From Cupriavidus sp. UYMMa02A (GTDB taxonomy: Bacteria; Pseudomonadota; Gammaproteobacteria; Burkholderiales; Burkholderiaceae), in the NCBI GenBank assembly GCA_001725945.1, contig LRMT01000106.1, positions 1 to 58,238 on the forward strand: DNA of 58,238 nt, read 5' to 3'. The position numbers were made by a program, and so were the translations under genes. A model generated the notes under the pieces. The model did not search any database. It saw nothing but the letters and a program-made list of their open reading frames with translations, and was not told the DNA's origin. Position 1 is the stretch's first letter. Every line of letters starts with the position of its first letter. Shown piece after piece: positions 1 through 8,858 of the stretch.

Positions 1-2
1 TG

Positions 3-407
3 CGCCGGCGCGCCACGGGCGACCGCCCGCGCGGGGGGCTGGTGGCGCGCGCCGGTCCGTACCAGCTCAACAGCGTAGGCCGCTTCGCGACCCTGCACGG
101 CGAGCGCATTACGCTGACGCCCAAGGAGTTCGACCTTGCCATGCTGCTGTTTTCGAATGCGGGACGCGTGCTAGCCAACCGCCGCATCGAACAGGCCATC
201 TGGCACCACGAACTGCCGCCCTTGTCGCGCGCGCTGGCCGGGCTCATGTCGCGCCTGCGCAAGACCTTGCGGCTGTGCCCCGAGAACGGCATCTCGATTA
301 CGGTGGTCTATGCGCACGGCTATCGTCTCGATGTTCATGACGACAACCCGGCGGTACGGCTGTTGAGTCCGTCTTCGGGCCAGCCACTCCCATTGGCTCA
401 CCGTTGA
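3..407 (+). CDS. OmpR/PhoB-type response regulator, C-terminal DNA-binding part (partial)
   Basis: The reading frame is open to the left edge, so the receiver domain lies outside the window. What remains is a winged-helix effector domain: the TPKEFDLAMLLF segment (helix 1 of the OmpR fold), a recognition-helix region with LMSRLRKTL, and the closing wing with VVYAHGYRLDV. After the domain there is a tail of about 20 residues. It should bind promoter DNA when phosphorylated by a histidine kinase that is not visible here. It ends 7 bases before the end of the opposite-strand EAL-GGDEF gene, so the two converge. The target genes cannot be told from the sequence. Confidence 0.75.
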   Translation, partial: RRRATGDRPRGGLVARAGPYQLNSVGRFATLHGERITLTPKEFDLAMLLFSNAGRVLANRRIEQAIWHHELPPLSRALAGLMSRLRKTLRLCPENGISITVVYAHGYRLDVHDDNPAVRLLSPSSGQPLPLAHR

Positions 408-413
408 ACAGCG

Positions 414-2324
414 CTACGCCGGAAGGCGGTCCGCCAGGGTCCTGAGGTCGAGTACCGCCAGGCCATCGGCAGCCCGCTTGGCCGCATGCTTGGCTGCCGC
501 CGCCGCGGCGCCGATCTGCTGGCTGCCAAGGCGCTGCAGTCCACCCGGGGCTTGCGCATCCACACGCACCACGCCTGCCGCCATCGAGACCGGTGGAAAG
601 AAAGCCGGCTGGCCATTGCGGTCCTCGGCATGGATGCCGCCTCCGGCGCGGTCTGCCGGCGTGTACATGTCTCGCGCCGCATCGTTGAAGCGTCGGATGG
701 CCGCGCCCACGCGCGCTGCCCAGTCGTCGCTCTGGTAAAGCACCAGGAAGTCGTCGCCCCCGACGTGGCCCAGAAAATCCCGGGCAGGGTCGCAAGCCTC
801 GGTCAGGATCGCTGCGGCGCCCTTGAGCATCTCGTCGCCTTTCCAGTAGCCGTACTTGTCGTTGTAGGGCTTGAAGTGGTTCAGGTCGACATAGCACGCG
901 TGGAACGCGTTGCCGGCTTCGATCAGCCTTTCGATATGCTGGTTCAGCGGAATATTGCCCGGCAGGAAAGTCAGCGGATTGGCATACCGGGCGGCTTCCA
1001 TGCGGACCTCAGTCATGGCGCGTACGAGGTCTGCCCCAGTGCCAAGGCCGATATAGCGGCCCTGGCTGGTAATGACGAAGCCGTCGGCCAGCGAGCGTGG
1101 GTTTTCGCCGGCCAGGATTTGCGTCATCACCTCCAGTCCGGCGTGCAGGTCGAAACAGGCGGGCTCGCGATTGGCCAGCGAAATGCAGGCCTTCTTGCCA
1201 TAGAGCTCGCGGTGAAACGGGGCTGCGTAGCGGTCCATGAAGCTCTGCCGGTTGATGATGGCCAGCGGCTTCCGGTCGTCATTGACCACGGCCACGGCCT
1301 GCAGTTCCGGCTGGGACTGAAACGCGCGCAGCACGTCGTCATTGGCCGTACCGGGCGAAACGGCCGGCGCCGCACGCAGCAGTTGCCCCGCCGTGATGCC
1401 CGACCAGCCCGAGCGGACCATCTGGGGAAACACCGCAATCTGGCGCGAGGTCAGCACTCGCCTGACTTGCATGTCCGCCTGTGCCGGCGGTTCGGCCAGC
1501 GGCCGCCCAAGGTAATAGCCCTGCGCACCGGCCACACCGAGGTCGCGGATCACGGCCAGTTCCTCTTCATCCTCGATGCCTTCGGCGATCACGCGGCCCC
1601 CAAATGCTCCGACCATGCGCAATACACCACGCAGGATCTCCAGGCGCCGCGAGCACGACGCAATGCCGCGGATCAGCGATTTGTCGATCTTCACAAACTG
1701 CGGCGACAAGTGGGCCAGCAAATCCAGGTTGGCATGCCCGGTGCCGAAGTCATCGAGCGCGTACTGAATGCCCAGCTCACGCAGCACAGCCATGGCCTGC
1801 CCGAAGCCTGCGGCATCGCCGATCGGCGTCTGCTCCGTGACTTCGATCACAATGCGCGCCGGCGAGATGCCGGCGCCCAGCAGGATGGACAGGCCATTGC
1901 CGCGCTCGGCAAGCAGATGCCGGAGCGTGAGCGGACTGAAGTTCACGAAGAGCTTGCCCGGCAGATCCAGTGCGCCCCAGGCCGCCAGCGCCGTACGTGC
2001 GGCCTGGATCTCCAGCGCGATCGTGTCCGCCCGACTCTGCGCCAGCCTGAATAGCCGGTCAGGGGTTGCAAGCGGCGTACCGGCCGGGCCGCGGATAAGA
2101 GCCTCGTAGCCGAGCATTTCCGCTGATTCCGCCAGCACGATCGGCTGAAACACTGCGTGCAAAGGTGGCAACGACGGCAACAGCAAAGAAATGCCCGCAC
2201 CGGGGCGGCATCGGGAGGCGTGGCGGCTGGCAAGCCTGACATAGCGGGGACCAGAACGGGTGAGCAGAAAATTGCAGGGCAAGCGCCCAGCGCTCATTTC
2301 ATGACAACAATGTGACGCCAGCAT
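414..2324 (-). CDS. EAL-GGDEF c-di-GMP signalling protein
   Basis: An intact protein of up to 636 residues with an EAL domain first and a GGDEF domain last. The EAL half keeps the catalytic signatures: EAL at 74-76, NFSP, EVTEQ, DDFGTG at 191-196, VKIDKS and AEGIE at 248-251, so phosphodiesterase activity is plausible. A middle region (about 300-440) resembles the CBS-like linker of this architecture. The GGDEF half has GGDDF at 522-526, a variant that can still be active. There is no membrane segment, so it is probably cytosolic. The first 40-50 residues are Arg/Cys-rich and look unlike a domain, so the true start may be further in. Whether it makes or breaks c-di-GMP cannot be decided from sequence. 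Confidence 0.85.
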   Translation of the reverse strand: MLASHCCHEMSAGRLPCNFLLTRSGPRYVRLASRHASRCRPGAGISLLLPSLPPLHAVFQPIVLAESAEMLGYEALIRGPAGTPLATPDRLFRLAQSRADTIALEIQAARTALAAWGALDLPGKLFVNFSPLTLRHLLAERGNGLSILLGAGISPARIVIEVTEQTPIGDAAGFGQAMAVLRELGIQYALDDFGTGHANLDLLAHLSPQFVKIDKSLIRGIASCSRRLEILRGVLRMVGAFGGRVIAEGIEDEEELAVIRDLGVAGAQGYYLGRPLAEPPAQADMQVRRVLTSRQIAVFPQMVRSGWSGITAGQLLRAAPAVSPGTANDDVLRAFQSQPELQAVAVVNDDRKPLAIINRQSFMDRYAAPFHRELYGKKACISLANREPACFDLHAGLEVMTQILAGENPRSLADGFVITSQGRYIGLGTGADLVRAMTEVRMEAARYANPLTFLPGNIPLNQHIERLIEAGNAFHACYVDLNHFKPYNDKYGYWKGDEMLKGAAAILTEACDPARDFLGHVGGDDFLVLYQSDDWAARVGAAIRRFNDAARDMYTPADRAGGGIHAEDRNGQPAFFPPVSMAAGVVRVDAQAPGGLQRLGSQQIGAAAAAAKHAAKRAADGLAVLDLRTLADRLPA

Positions 2325-2536
2325 GACACTTGCAGTCTCCTATGTCATCCTGCCGTCACATTATTGCCCGACTATCCATGCCGGCCGAGGCTCGCGCCCT
2401 CTCAAAAAGTAAACAAGCGCAACCGCCCGGCCTGGGTCAGGAACGTCCGAGGATCGCGCTCCGGCGCCGCCAAACCAAGGCGCGCGCTATCCGACGGACA
2501 TGCATGCGGCCAATATGCCCGCCGGAGTTGCCTTTC

Positions 2537-4137
2537 GTGTTGCAGTCACTCAAGTTGTTCGGGCCGCGTAGCCGTGCCCGCCCGGTCACGCGGTTTGCGC
2601 GTCTTCCCTTGCTGGCGCGGCTGTGCGCGGCGTTCGCGCTGGTGTACCTGTTCGGCGCCGCGGTCGGCGTGACAGGCATTGTCAATCTCGTCGACCTGCG
2701 CCAGCGAAGCGACGCACTCTACCGGCAGGACATGCACGGCGCGATTTCCGCCGAGCGCGCACAGTCGGCACTTGCCCTGCTGGGTCGGGCGCAGTTGTCC
2801 ATCACCATGGCGACGAGCGGCAGCGAGCGCGACGAAGCCGCCACGGAGATTGACGCCACACTGGGCCGCTCGACGCCGCGCTCGACGGCATACGGCGTGC
2901 TTCGCCGGCGCAGGCAGAGCGCCTGCGGCCCGAACGCGTCCACGCCGGCAAGCTGCTGCAGGCCTATGTGGCACTCGTACGGCAGCAGCCGCTCGATCCG
3001 CTGCAGTTCGACAGCGCGGTTTCGGTAGACGGACACTTCGTCACCGAACAGCTCGCGAAGCTGAGCGGCATGATGGAAGACACCCGCGCGCGCCAGGAGC
3101 GACAGGCCGCCGACACCATGGCAAGCGTTGCCTCGCGCCAGGCCGCGGCCCAGGCGCTGATGATCGGCCTGCTGGCCGCCAGCCTCGCCGCCGCTGCCGG
3201 GCTGGCCTGGTTCGCCGCACGCGCCTCACTGGCGAACTCGGCGGCGAACCGGCTGCCGCTGCCGACGCTGACCACGCGCATTGCGGCCGGCGAACTCACC
3301 GGCAACATCCGCCTGCGCGACGGCGATACGCACAGCGTGCTGGCCGCGCTTTCGCGCATGCGCGACCAGTTGGCCGGCGTGCTCGCGCATATCCGCAGAT
3401 TCCGCCCAGGAAATCACGACGGCCAGCGCAGGCATTGCCGCCGGCAATCACGACCTGGCAGCGCGCACCAACCAGCAGGCCGCCGCGCTGGCGGGCGCTG
3501 CGGACAGCGTGCGGCGGCTGGTCGAACTGGTCGAGCAGTCCCACGCCCAGGCCACCGAATCCAGCGGTGTCGCGCAGCAGGCGCGCACGGCCGCCGACTC
3601 CGGCTCGGCCGTCGTGCGCGAGATGAGCGGCGCGATGGAGGCCATGCACGCGCATTCGCGGCAGATTTCCGAGGTCGTCACGCTGATCGAGAGTATTGCG
3701 TTCCAGACCAATATCCTGGCCCTGAACGCCGCTGTCGAAGCCGCGCGCGCGGCCCGGCCGGGCGCGGCTTCGCCGTGGTGGCACAGGAAGTACGGGCACT
3801 GGCGCAACGCAGCGCAAGCTCGGCCCGGGAAATCGGCGCCATCGTTGGCAGCGCCACCCGTGAAATCGAACGCGGCGCGCGCCTGAGCGTAGAGGTGGTC
3901 AACGCAATGGGCCGCATCGACACCGCCGTGAGCCACAGCCACACGCTGGCAGGCCAGCTATGCGGCCTGGCCGACGAACAGGCGCAGGCAGTACGCGCGG
4001 TGGGACATTCGGTCGGGCAGCTCGAACAAACCGCGCAGCAGAATGCGGAACTGGTGGATACAGTCGCGGCTCAGGCCGAGCGGCTCGATACGCTCGCCAC
4101 CGGACTGGAGCAGGACGTCGCGCGCTTCCGCTTCTAG
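2537..4137 (+). CDS. Methyl-accepting chemotaxis protein (frameshifted)
   Basis: Chemoreceptor in four pieces joined by frame breaks near 2870, 3400 and 3755. Read in order they give an N-terminal membrane segment (LARLCAAFALVYLFGAAV), a periplasmic helical ligand-binding region, a second membrane segment (ALMIGLLAASLAAAAGLAWF), a short HAMP-like stretch and a signalling domain. The hairpin tip is IESIAFQTNILALNAAVEAA followed by GFAVVAQEVRALAQRS, the region that contacts CheA and CheW. The GTG start at 2537 has a GGAG nine bases upstream; ATG codons further up lack one. The first break is repaired by one extra G, giving LGRLDAALDGIRR. No C-terminal CheR-docking pentapeptide is seen; it ends in ARFRF. 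Confidence 0.85.
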
Positions 4138-4327
4138 CACCGGGCGAGCACGAATCGTGCAGATGTGTCTGCCGGAAACATTTGACATTGAGAGGTAACC
4201 GGCATTTACGAGTTGCGTGAGGAAGTTACAGATATGTTTCACTTGCGGCTGGCGTTGTTACGCGCAGCCATCGGGTTGCCGGGTAATCTTTGCTCACACC
4301 AACCCGATGTGGAATCCCGAGGAAATC

Positions 4328-4921
4328 ATGTCTGAACGACTCATCATGCTGGACATACCCGGCGTACTCTATTCCGACCGGTCTCACGCCCGGCTCGGCG
4401 GGATTCCCGATTCGGGCACCCTGCGCGATGTCCGGTTCTTCGACCCCATTGCGCTGGGCTATGTCCGCCGCCTCTTCGGCTTGGCGGGCGCACGCGTGGT
4501 GGTGTCGGATGCCTGGCGACGCGGCACGCCCGCTGCGATCCTCCAGCAGCTCGATCTGCAGGTGGAAGGCATGACGCCCCCGGTGGCCGGCGGCCACGGC
4601 GCGGAAATCGCCGCTTATCTTGATGGCCGGGCCATGCCGTCCAGCTATGTGATCCTATCCAGTGCCCCGGCTGAATCGATGACGGAGGCACAGCGCGAGC
4701 ATCTGGTCAGCGTGAATCCGGCCGAGGGTCTGACGGTGCCGAACTTCCGCCAAGCACTCGATATCCTTGGCGTCGCCTGCCCATCGACGCTGATGCCGCC
4801 GCCGCGCCTCGACGCCGGCCTCAGGGCCAAGCTGGCGCAATTGCAGCGGCTCGCGCGCGAAGAACCGGCGCGGTTCGACACGCGTTCGGAAGCGGTGCCC
4901 GCAGCGGCGCTGCACGTCTGA
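4328..4921 (+). CDS. HAD-like protein of the Swiss Army Knife RNA repair HAD type, probably inactive
   Basis: A 197-residue protein. The start at 4328 is chosen because AGGA precedes it by five bases; an in-frame start at 4217 would add a tail unlike the family. The fold resembles the small HAD domains related to those of RNA-repair proteins: motif I is LDIPGVL (D9), motif II is VVVSDAWRR (S60), and GHGAEIAAYL leads to YVILSS at 107-112. The usual second Asp of motif I is Pro11, and the acidic pair expected after YVIL is replaced by Ser-Ser. It may therefore bind rather than hydrolyse phosphate. The family assignment is by motif only. It stands alone, convergent with arginase. Confidence 0.6.
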   Translation: MSERLIMLDIPGVLYSDRSHARLGGIPDSGTLRDVRFFDPIALGYVRRLFGLAGARVVVSDAWRRGTPAAILQQLDLQVEGMTPPVAGGHGAEIAAYLDGRAMPSSYVILSSAPAESMTEAQREHLVSVNPAEGLTVPNFRQALDILGVACPSTLMPPPRLDAGLRAKLAQLQRLAREEPARFDTRSEAVPAAALHV

Positions 4922-4930
4922 GCGCAACCA

Positions 4931-4972
4931 GCCAATGCACAAGGGCGCCACGGCGCCCCTTGTGCATTGCGG
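4931..4972. terminator. Long hairpin between convergent HAD-like and arginase genes
   Basis: A near-perfect inverted repeat of about 19 bases per arm (4931-4949 and 4952-4972) with a two-base loop and one bulged C. It lies 10 bases after the HAD-like stop and 12 bases before the arginase stop, so it can end transcription from both sides. There is no long T run. Confidence 0.65.
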
Positions 4973-4983
4973 CTGGGGCACCG

Positions 4984-5898
4984 TCAGCGTGCCCGCAGCA
5001 GTGTGGATTTGCCGAACAGGCTTTCCAGGAAGTCCACGACAAGCCTTGCCGTCTCGTTGCGCACATCGCAGGCGGGGTTGAGTTCCATCACGTCCAGCGA
5101 CGACAGCCGTCCCGTGTCCGCGATCATCTCCATGCAAAGTTGCGTCTCACGGTAGGTGGGTCCGCCCAGCACCGTCGTGCCGACTCCTGGCGCAATGGCC
5201 GAATCGATGAAATCCACGTCGAAGCTCACGTGCAGATGCGTGTCATCATCCACGCCCGCCAGCGCCTGCTCCATGGTCTGGCGCATGCCGTACTCATCGA
5301 TATAGCGCATGTCGAACGCCTTCAGGCCAAGCGCATGCAAACGCAGCTTCTCCTGCGCATCGACGCTGCGGATGCCGACTTGCCGGATTTCCTGCGGCAA
5401 CACCGCCGGCGGCTGGCCGCCGAGCGTTGTCAGCGGCGTGGGCCCGTCGCCGCACAGGCAGGCAACCGGCATGCCGTGCATATTGCCGGTCGGCGTGCTT
5501 GACCCGATGTTGGCATCGGCATGCGCATCGAGCCAGAGCACAACCAACTTCCTGCTGGCCTCCCGGCAATGTCGCGCCACCGCACTGACCGAACCGACCG
5601 CCAGGCAGTGGTCGCCGCCAAGCAGGACCGGCATCCTGCCCTCCCCGAGAATGCGTGTGCTGGTTTCGAACACGCCGCGATTCCAGGCGACCACCTCATC
5701 GAGATGGCGCAGGCCCTGCACCGGCGGCGCGAGCGGATTGACCGGGCCGGCAATATTGCCGGCATCATGCACATCCAAGCCCATCCCGACGAGCGCAGGG
5801 ACGATGTCCGCGATGCGCAGCGCCTCGGGGCCCATGGTGCAACCTCTGGTGCTGGCCCCGACATCCGTCGGGGCGCCAAACAGGGTAATCGGATCCAT
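4984..5898 (-). CDS. rocF: Arginase
   Basis: Cytosolic manganese enzyme that hydrolyses L-arginine to ornithine and urea. The 304-residue protein is intact. All Mn ligands are present: H97 in GGDH, D124/H126/D128 in DAHAD, and D227/D229 in SFDVD. SSTPTGNMHGMP at about 133-144 is the substrate-binding loop of the arginase/agmatinase family, and the short spacing and overall order fit arginase better than agmatinase. The start at 5898 is fixed by an AGGAGGT seven bases upstream; the frame is open back to 6033 but that extension is not protein-like. No ornithine aminotransferase or urease gene is near, so its pathway partners are elsewhere. Confidence 0.9.
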   Translation of the reverse strand: MDPITLFGAPTDVGASTRGCTMGPEALRIADIVPALVGMGLDVHDAGNIAGPVNPLAPPVQGLRHLDEVVAWNRGVFETSTRILGEGRMPVLLGGDHCLAVGSVSAVARHCREASRKLVVLWLDAHADANIGSSTPTGNMHGMPVACLCGDGPTPLTTLGGQPPAVLPQEIRQVGIRSVDAQEKLRLHALGLKAFDMRYIDEYGMRQTMEQALAGVDDDTHLHVSFDVDFIDSAIAPGVGTTVLGGPTYRETQLCMEMIADTGRLSSLDVMELNPACDVRNETARLVVDFLESLFGKSTLLRAR

Positions 5899-6032
5899 GA
5901 CGGGGACCTCCTGTGCACGTTCGCGTGAGGGCGACTGCCGCTGACCAGCAGCGACGTCGCCGTCCATGCCTTGTGTGGCACCTTGCCGCGGTGCAAGTTC
6001 CCGGTTCTGCAGGGACCGACGGCGCCTGGGCA

Positions 6033-6595
6033 TCAGAGCAAGAAGTCGTCGTCGCGATCATGGCCTTTCGGTGGCTTTTCCGCGTCACCGTCGTTGCCAT
6101 TGCGGTGCTTGTCACCGTTGATCGGATCCAGCACACGATGCAGCCGCATTTCCAGGCGCCCACCCAACCATAGCAACGCCATGCCCAGCACAAACGCCAG
6201 CCCCCCGACCGCATAGTAGCCCGCCCCCGCCGCAGCGCCGAGAATGGCTGCCAGCCAGATTGCCGCAGCCGTGGTAAGTCCCTGCGGGCGCTGGTTCGCG
6301 CCAAGCGCGCGATCACGCCCACGCCCAGGAAGCCGATGCCAGTCAGCAGGCCCTGCAGCACGCGCGAGATCGCGTCCGCCGGATGTCCCGACTGCGACAC
6401 CAGGCACACCGCGGTTGCAGCGCCCAGCGATACCAGCCCCAGCGTGCGCATGCCCGCGGCCTTGCCGCGCAGGTTGCGGTCCAGGCCAATCACGGCGCCG
6501 GCCAGCAGCCCGCAGAACAGGCGAAGGAAGATTTCGAAGCTGATGGTTTCCATGTTCGATGTTGTGCCAGATCCGTCCCCCGGACCGTTCGACAT
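6033..6595 (-). CDS. MgtC/SapB-family membrane protein (frameshifted)
   Basis: Inner-membrane protein with the MgtC/SapB start: FEIFLRLFCGLLAGAVIGLDR, then RTLGLVSLGAATAVCLV and LLTGIGFLGVGVI. A frame break near 6295 separates this from the second half (GLTTAAAIWLAAILGAAAGAGYY and a last membrane segment). Together they cover the usual N-terminal domain with four to five membrane segments; the C-terminal ACT-like domain of true MgtC is absent, so it is of the SapB/YhiD type. The tail is charged (DKHRNGNDGDAEKPPKGHDRDDD). The start at 6595 follows a GAGGT at good distance. The role of such proteins outside pathogens is not settled. Confidence 0.8.
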
Positions 6596-6710
6596 AAGCT
6601 TACCTCAGGCAACGGGCACGGCGTCAGGCAACGCGACCGAATGCCCGTATCATGGCAACTCATCCCGGGCCCCCAACGGTCCGGCCCCTATCGTCCGACC
6701 CAATGCCGCC

Positions 6711-7082
6711 ATGCCCCATCTCGTGATCGAAATCACCGAAAACACGCGCCTCAACTGTTCGCACGAAGAACTGCTCGACGAGGCCAATGCCGCGCTGCTG
6801 GCGTCCGGCGAGTTCGGCGAGGCCGACATCAAATCACGCTGCATTACGCTGTCCACGTTTCGCCAGGGCGTGCAGGCAGCCGAGCGCGCCTTTGTGCACG
6901 CGCGCCTGTCTATCCTCGATGGCCGCGAGTTGGCAGTGCGGCGCGCACTCGGCCAGGCCGTCTGCGACGTCATTGCCGAGGCGGTCCGCCCTGCCACGGC
7001 GGAAGGACAAAGCGTGCAGATCAGCGTCGAGGTACGTGAAATGGAGCGCGCCAGCTACGCCAAGCAGATCGTCGGCGCCTGA
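6711..7082 (+). CDS. 5-carboxymethyl-2-hydroxymuconate isomerase-like tautomerase
   Basis: A 123-residue protein starting MPHLVIEITENTRL. After Met removal the N-terminal Pro is the catalytic base of the tautomerase superfamily. Length and motifs (SRCITLSTFRQG, FVHARLSILDGR, ISVEVREM) match the CHMI (HpaF) family, which isomerises an intermediate of homoprotocatechuate breakdown. No other hpa genes are near, so the substrate in vivo is uncertain. The frame extends upstream to 6336, antisense to the MgtC-like gene, but the conserved protein begins at 6711. The gene diverges from the MgtC-like gene. Confidence 0.8.
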   Translation: MPHLVIEITENTRLNCSHEELLDEANAALLASGEFGEADIKSRCITLSTFRQGVQAAERAFVHARLSILDGRELAVRRALGQAVCDVIAEAVRPATAEGQSVQISVEVREMERASYAKQIVGA

Positions 7083-7304
7083 CGCACATGCCGTGCTCGA
7101 AGCCAGATGGACAAAAAGAAGCCCGCGGCCATTGCTGGCAGCGGGCAGGGCTTCCGGGAAGACACCGGGAGCCGGTGCCATGGGGAGCGCCCCCGCACCC
7201 ATGACGCTTCGAATTCTAGACGGCCAGCGCCGAGGGCCCTTTGACTTTGGTTAAGTCATGGCGAGTCTGCCTCCGCCGTGCCATGTTCGGCCTATATCCG
7301 GACG

Positions 7305-7336
7305 AAAAAAAGGAGCCGACTCGCGGCTCCTTTTTT
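7305..7336. terminator. Bidirectional rho-independent terminator
   Basis: Perfect 7-bp stem (GGAGCCG/CGGCTCC, 7312-7318 and 7324-7330) with a 5-base loop, seven A on the left and six T on the right. It lies 19 bases past the stop of the minus-strand HU-like gene and works on either strand. Confidence 0.9.
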
Positions 7337-7355
7337 ACTCGGATCGACTGGCCGG

Positions 7356-7817
7356 TCAGGCGGCAGCGTCCTTCAGCTTCTTCAGCGGGCGAACCTTCAC
7401 CTTGACGCTGGCCGGCTTGGCCGGGAACCAACGCTCTTCACCAGTGAACGGATCCTTGCCAAAGCGCTTCTTCTTGGCCGGCACTTGCTGCGCGGTCACC
7501 TTCAGCAGGCCCGGCAGCGTGAATTCGCCTGCGCCCTTCTTGTTCAGCGCGCTGACGATGGTGTTTTCCAGATGGGCCAGCACCGTCTTCACGGCCTTGG
7601 CTTCCAGCTGGGTCTGGGCTACCAGGTGAGCGACCAGGCTCGACTTGTTGAAGGTGTCCTTCAGCGGGCGCGGGGTCACCGCGGCAGCCGGAGCAGCCTT
7701 CTTGGCCGGCGCGGCCTTCTTGGCGGCAGCCTTCACGGGTGCCTTCGTTGCCGCGGCCTTCTTGGCAGCGGGCTTGGTTGCAGTCGTCTTCGCGGTCGGT
7801 TTCGCTTTGGTCGCCAT
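7356..7817 (-). CDS. HU-family DNA-binding protein with Lys/Ala/Pro-rich N-terminal tail
   Basis: Nucleoid-associated protein of 153 residues. The first 50 residues are a disordered, basic tail built of AKKA, PAKKA and ATKAP repeats, like histone H1 or the tails of other beta-proteobacterial HU variants. Residues about 52-150 are an HU/IHF fold (FNKSSLVAHLVAQT, GAGEFTLPGLLKV, then RFGKDPFTGEERWFPAKPAS as the DNA-gripping arm, with the usual RNP replaced by KDPFTG). The gene is monocistronic with a strong terminator behind it. A conventional HU gene lies 9 kb away, so two forms coexist. Confidence 0.9.
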   Translation of the reverse strand: MATKAKPTAKTTATKPAAKKAAATKAPVKAAAKKAAPAKKAAPAAAVTPRPLKDTFNKSSLVAHLVAQTQLEAKAVKTVLAHLENTIVSALNKKGAGEFTLPGLLKVTAQQVPAKKKRFGKDPFTGEERWFPAKPASVKVKVRPLKKLKDAAA

Positions 7818-8106
7818 GTCGATATACGAGAGTTGAACAGATCAGAGCCGGCCATTCGAAGGCTTTGCATTGCGTTGCAAATACCTCATGCCGGCGCCCA
7901 CTGAATCATAGCGGAAACAACCGTGTGTCAAAGGGTTTTCACACGTGCAAAGGCGAAAACCCCGTGTTTTGTCGCGGCGATACCTCAGCGGAAGCGCGTA
8001 GAAGCACTACGTCCCCCCACTTTCGCGTTTTCGCGCGCATGCCCGCGGAAGAAATTTTCGGCCACGTACGCCGCGTTGCCTGCGCGGCGACCCCTATATT
8101 CAGGGA

Positions 8107-8352
8107 CTATTCGCCAAGCCAGGCTGCGATCAGCAGACCCGCCGCCATGGTGCCGAGCGCAATCAGAGGCAGGCTGGCATCGGCACGCGCCCACTCGCGC
8201 AGCAGCGCAACCAGCTCCACCTGCATCCAGAACAGGCTCGCGACGCAGAGCAGCGAGAACAGCGCGCACGCTGCCAGGACTGCTGCGCGAACGTCTGGCG
8301 TGCGCGGCGCTCGGGTCGATAACGGGGATGCTGGGAACGGGTGGTGCGACAT
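8107..8352 (-). CDS. Small two-helix inner-membrane protein, function unknown
   Basis: About 81 residues from MSHHPF, with two hydrophobic segments (AAVLAACALFSLLCVASLFWM and LPLIALGTMAAGLLIAAW) joined by a short charged loop. I do not recognise a family. The start at 8352 has an AGGA eight to nine bases upstream; an in-frame ATG at 8397 would add 15 residues. The gene diverges from the PepSY/two-component operon, with about 110 bases between them, so it may share its regulation. Confidence 0.5.
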   Translation of the reverse strand: MSHHPFPASPLSTRAPRTPDVRAAVLAACALFSLLCVASLFWMQVELVALLREWARADASLPLIALGTMAAGLLIAAWLGE

Positions 8353-8460
8353 GGCTGGATTCCTGAAACGGTTGGCAAGCATTGTCGTGAAAGACACCTG
8401 AACGCGGGCTGATGCATCCGTTCAGTCTGCGTTCAGGCGTTTTGATGCAAACTTCAGGCC

Positions 8461-8838
8461 ATGAAGAGATTTCGCGCACTTCGCCCTGCCCGGTTCCACC
8501 GCGTGCGCCGGTCCGCGTTCGCGCTGGTCGGCGCCTTCGTGGCGCTTGCGCTCGGCATCGCTGCGCCTGCGCATGCCGACAAGGACGCGGACCGCGCCCG
8601 CGCAGCGGTGCAGTCCGGCGACATCCTGCCGCTGTCCAGGATCCTGGAAGCGGTCTCGCAACAGTTCGCTGGGGATGTCATCGGCGTCGAACTGGACCGC
8701 GATGACGGCATCTGGCAGTACGAAGTCAAGCTCCTGCTGCCGGGCGGTTCAGTGGCCAAGCTCGAGTACGATGCCCGTACCGGCGCGCTGGTCAAGGCAA
8801 AGGGCCGCAACCTCGACCAGGCGCGCAAGCACCCCTGA
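8461..8838 (+). CDS. PepSY-domain periplasmic protein
   Basis: A 125-residue exported protein. Residues 1-39 are a signal peptide (basic start, then FALVGAFVALALGIAAPAHA), probably cleaved after AHA. The rest is one PepSY domain: DILPLSRILEAV, GDVIGVELDRDDGIWQYEVKLL and YDARTGALVK. Such proteins often sit beside a two-component pair and modulate sensing or envelope proteases. It is the first gene of an operon; the response regulator starts 20 bases after its stop. Confidence 0.85.
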   Translation: MKRFRALRPARFHRVRRSAFALVGAFVALALGIAAPAHADKDADRARAAVQSGDILPLSRILEAVSQQFAGDVIGVELDRDDGIWQYEVKLLLPGGSVAKLEYDARTGALVKAKGRNLDQARKHP

Positions 8839-8858
8839 TGCATACGGAGCCCTGAACC

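Noticed and set aside
486..2054. Long plus-strand frame opposite the EAL-GGDEF gene
   Set aside because: Shadow of the minus-strand gene in GC-rich DNA; composition is Arg/His/Ala-rich with no family resemblance.
7126..7160. GCCCGC/GCGGGC hairpin after the CHMI-like gene
   Set aside because: Stem of 6 bases with a 14-base loop and no T run; too weak to call a terminator.
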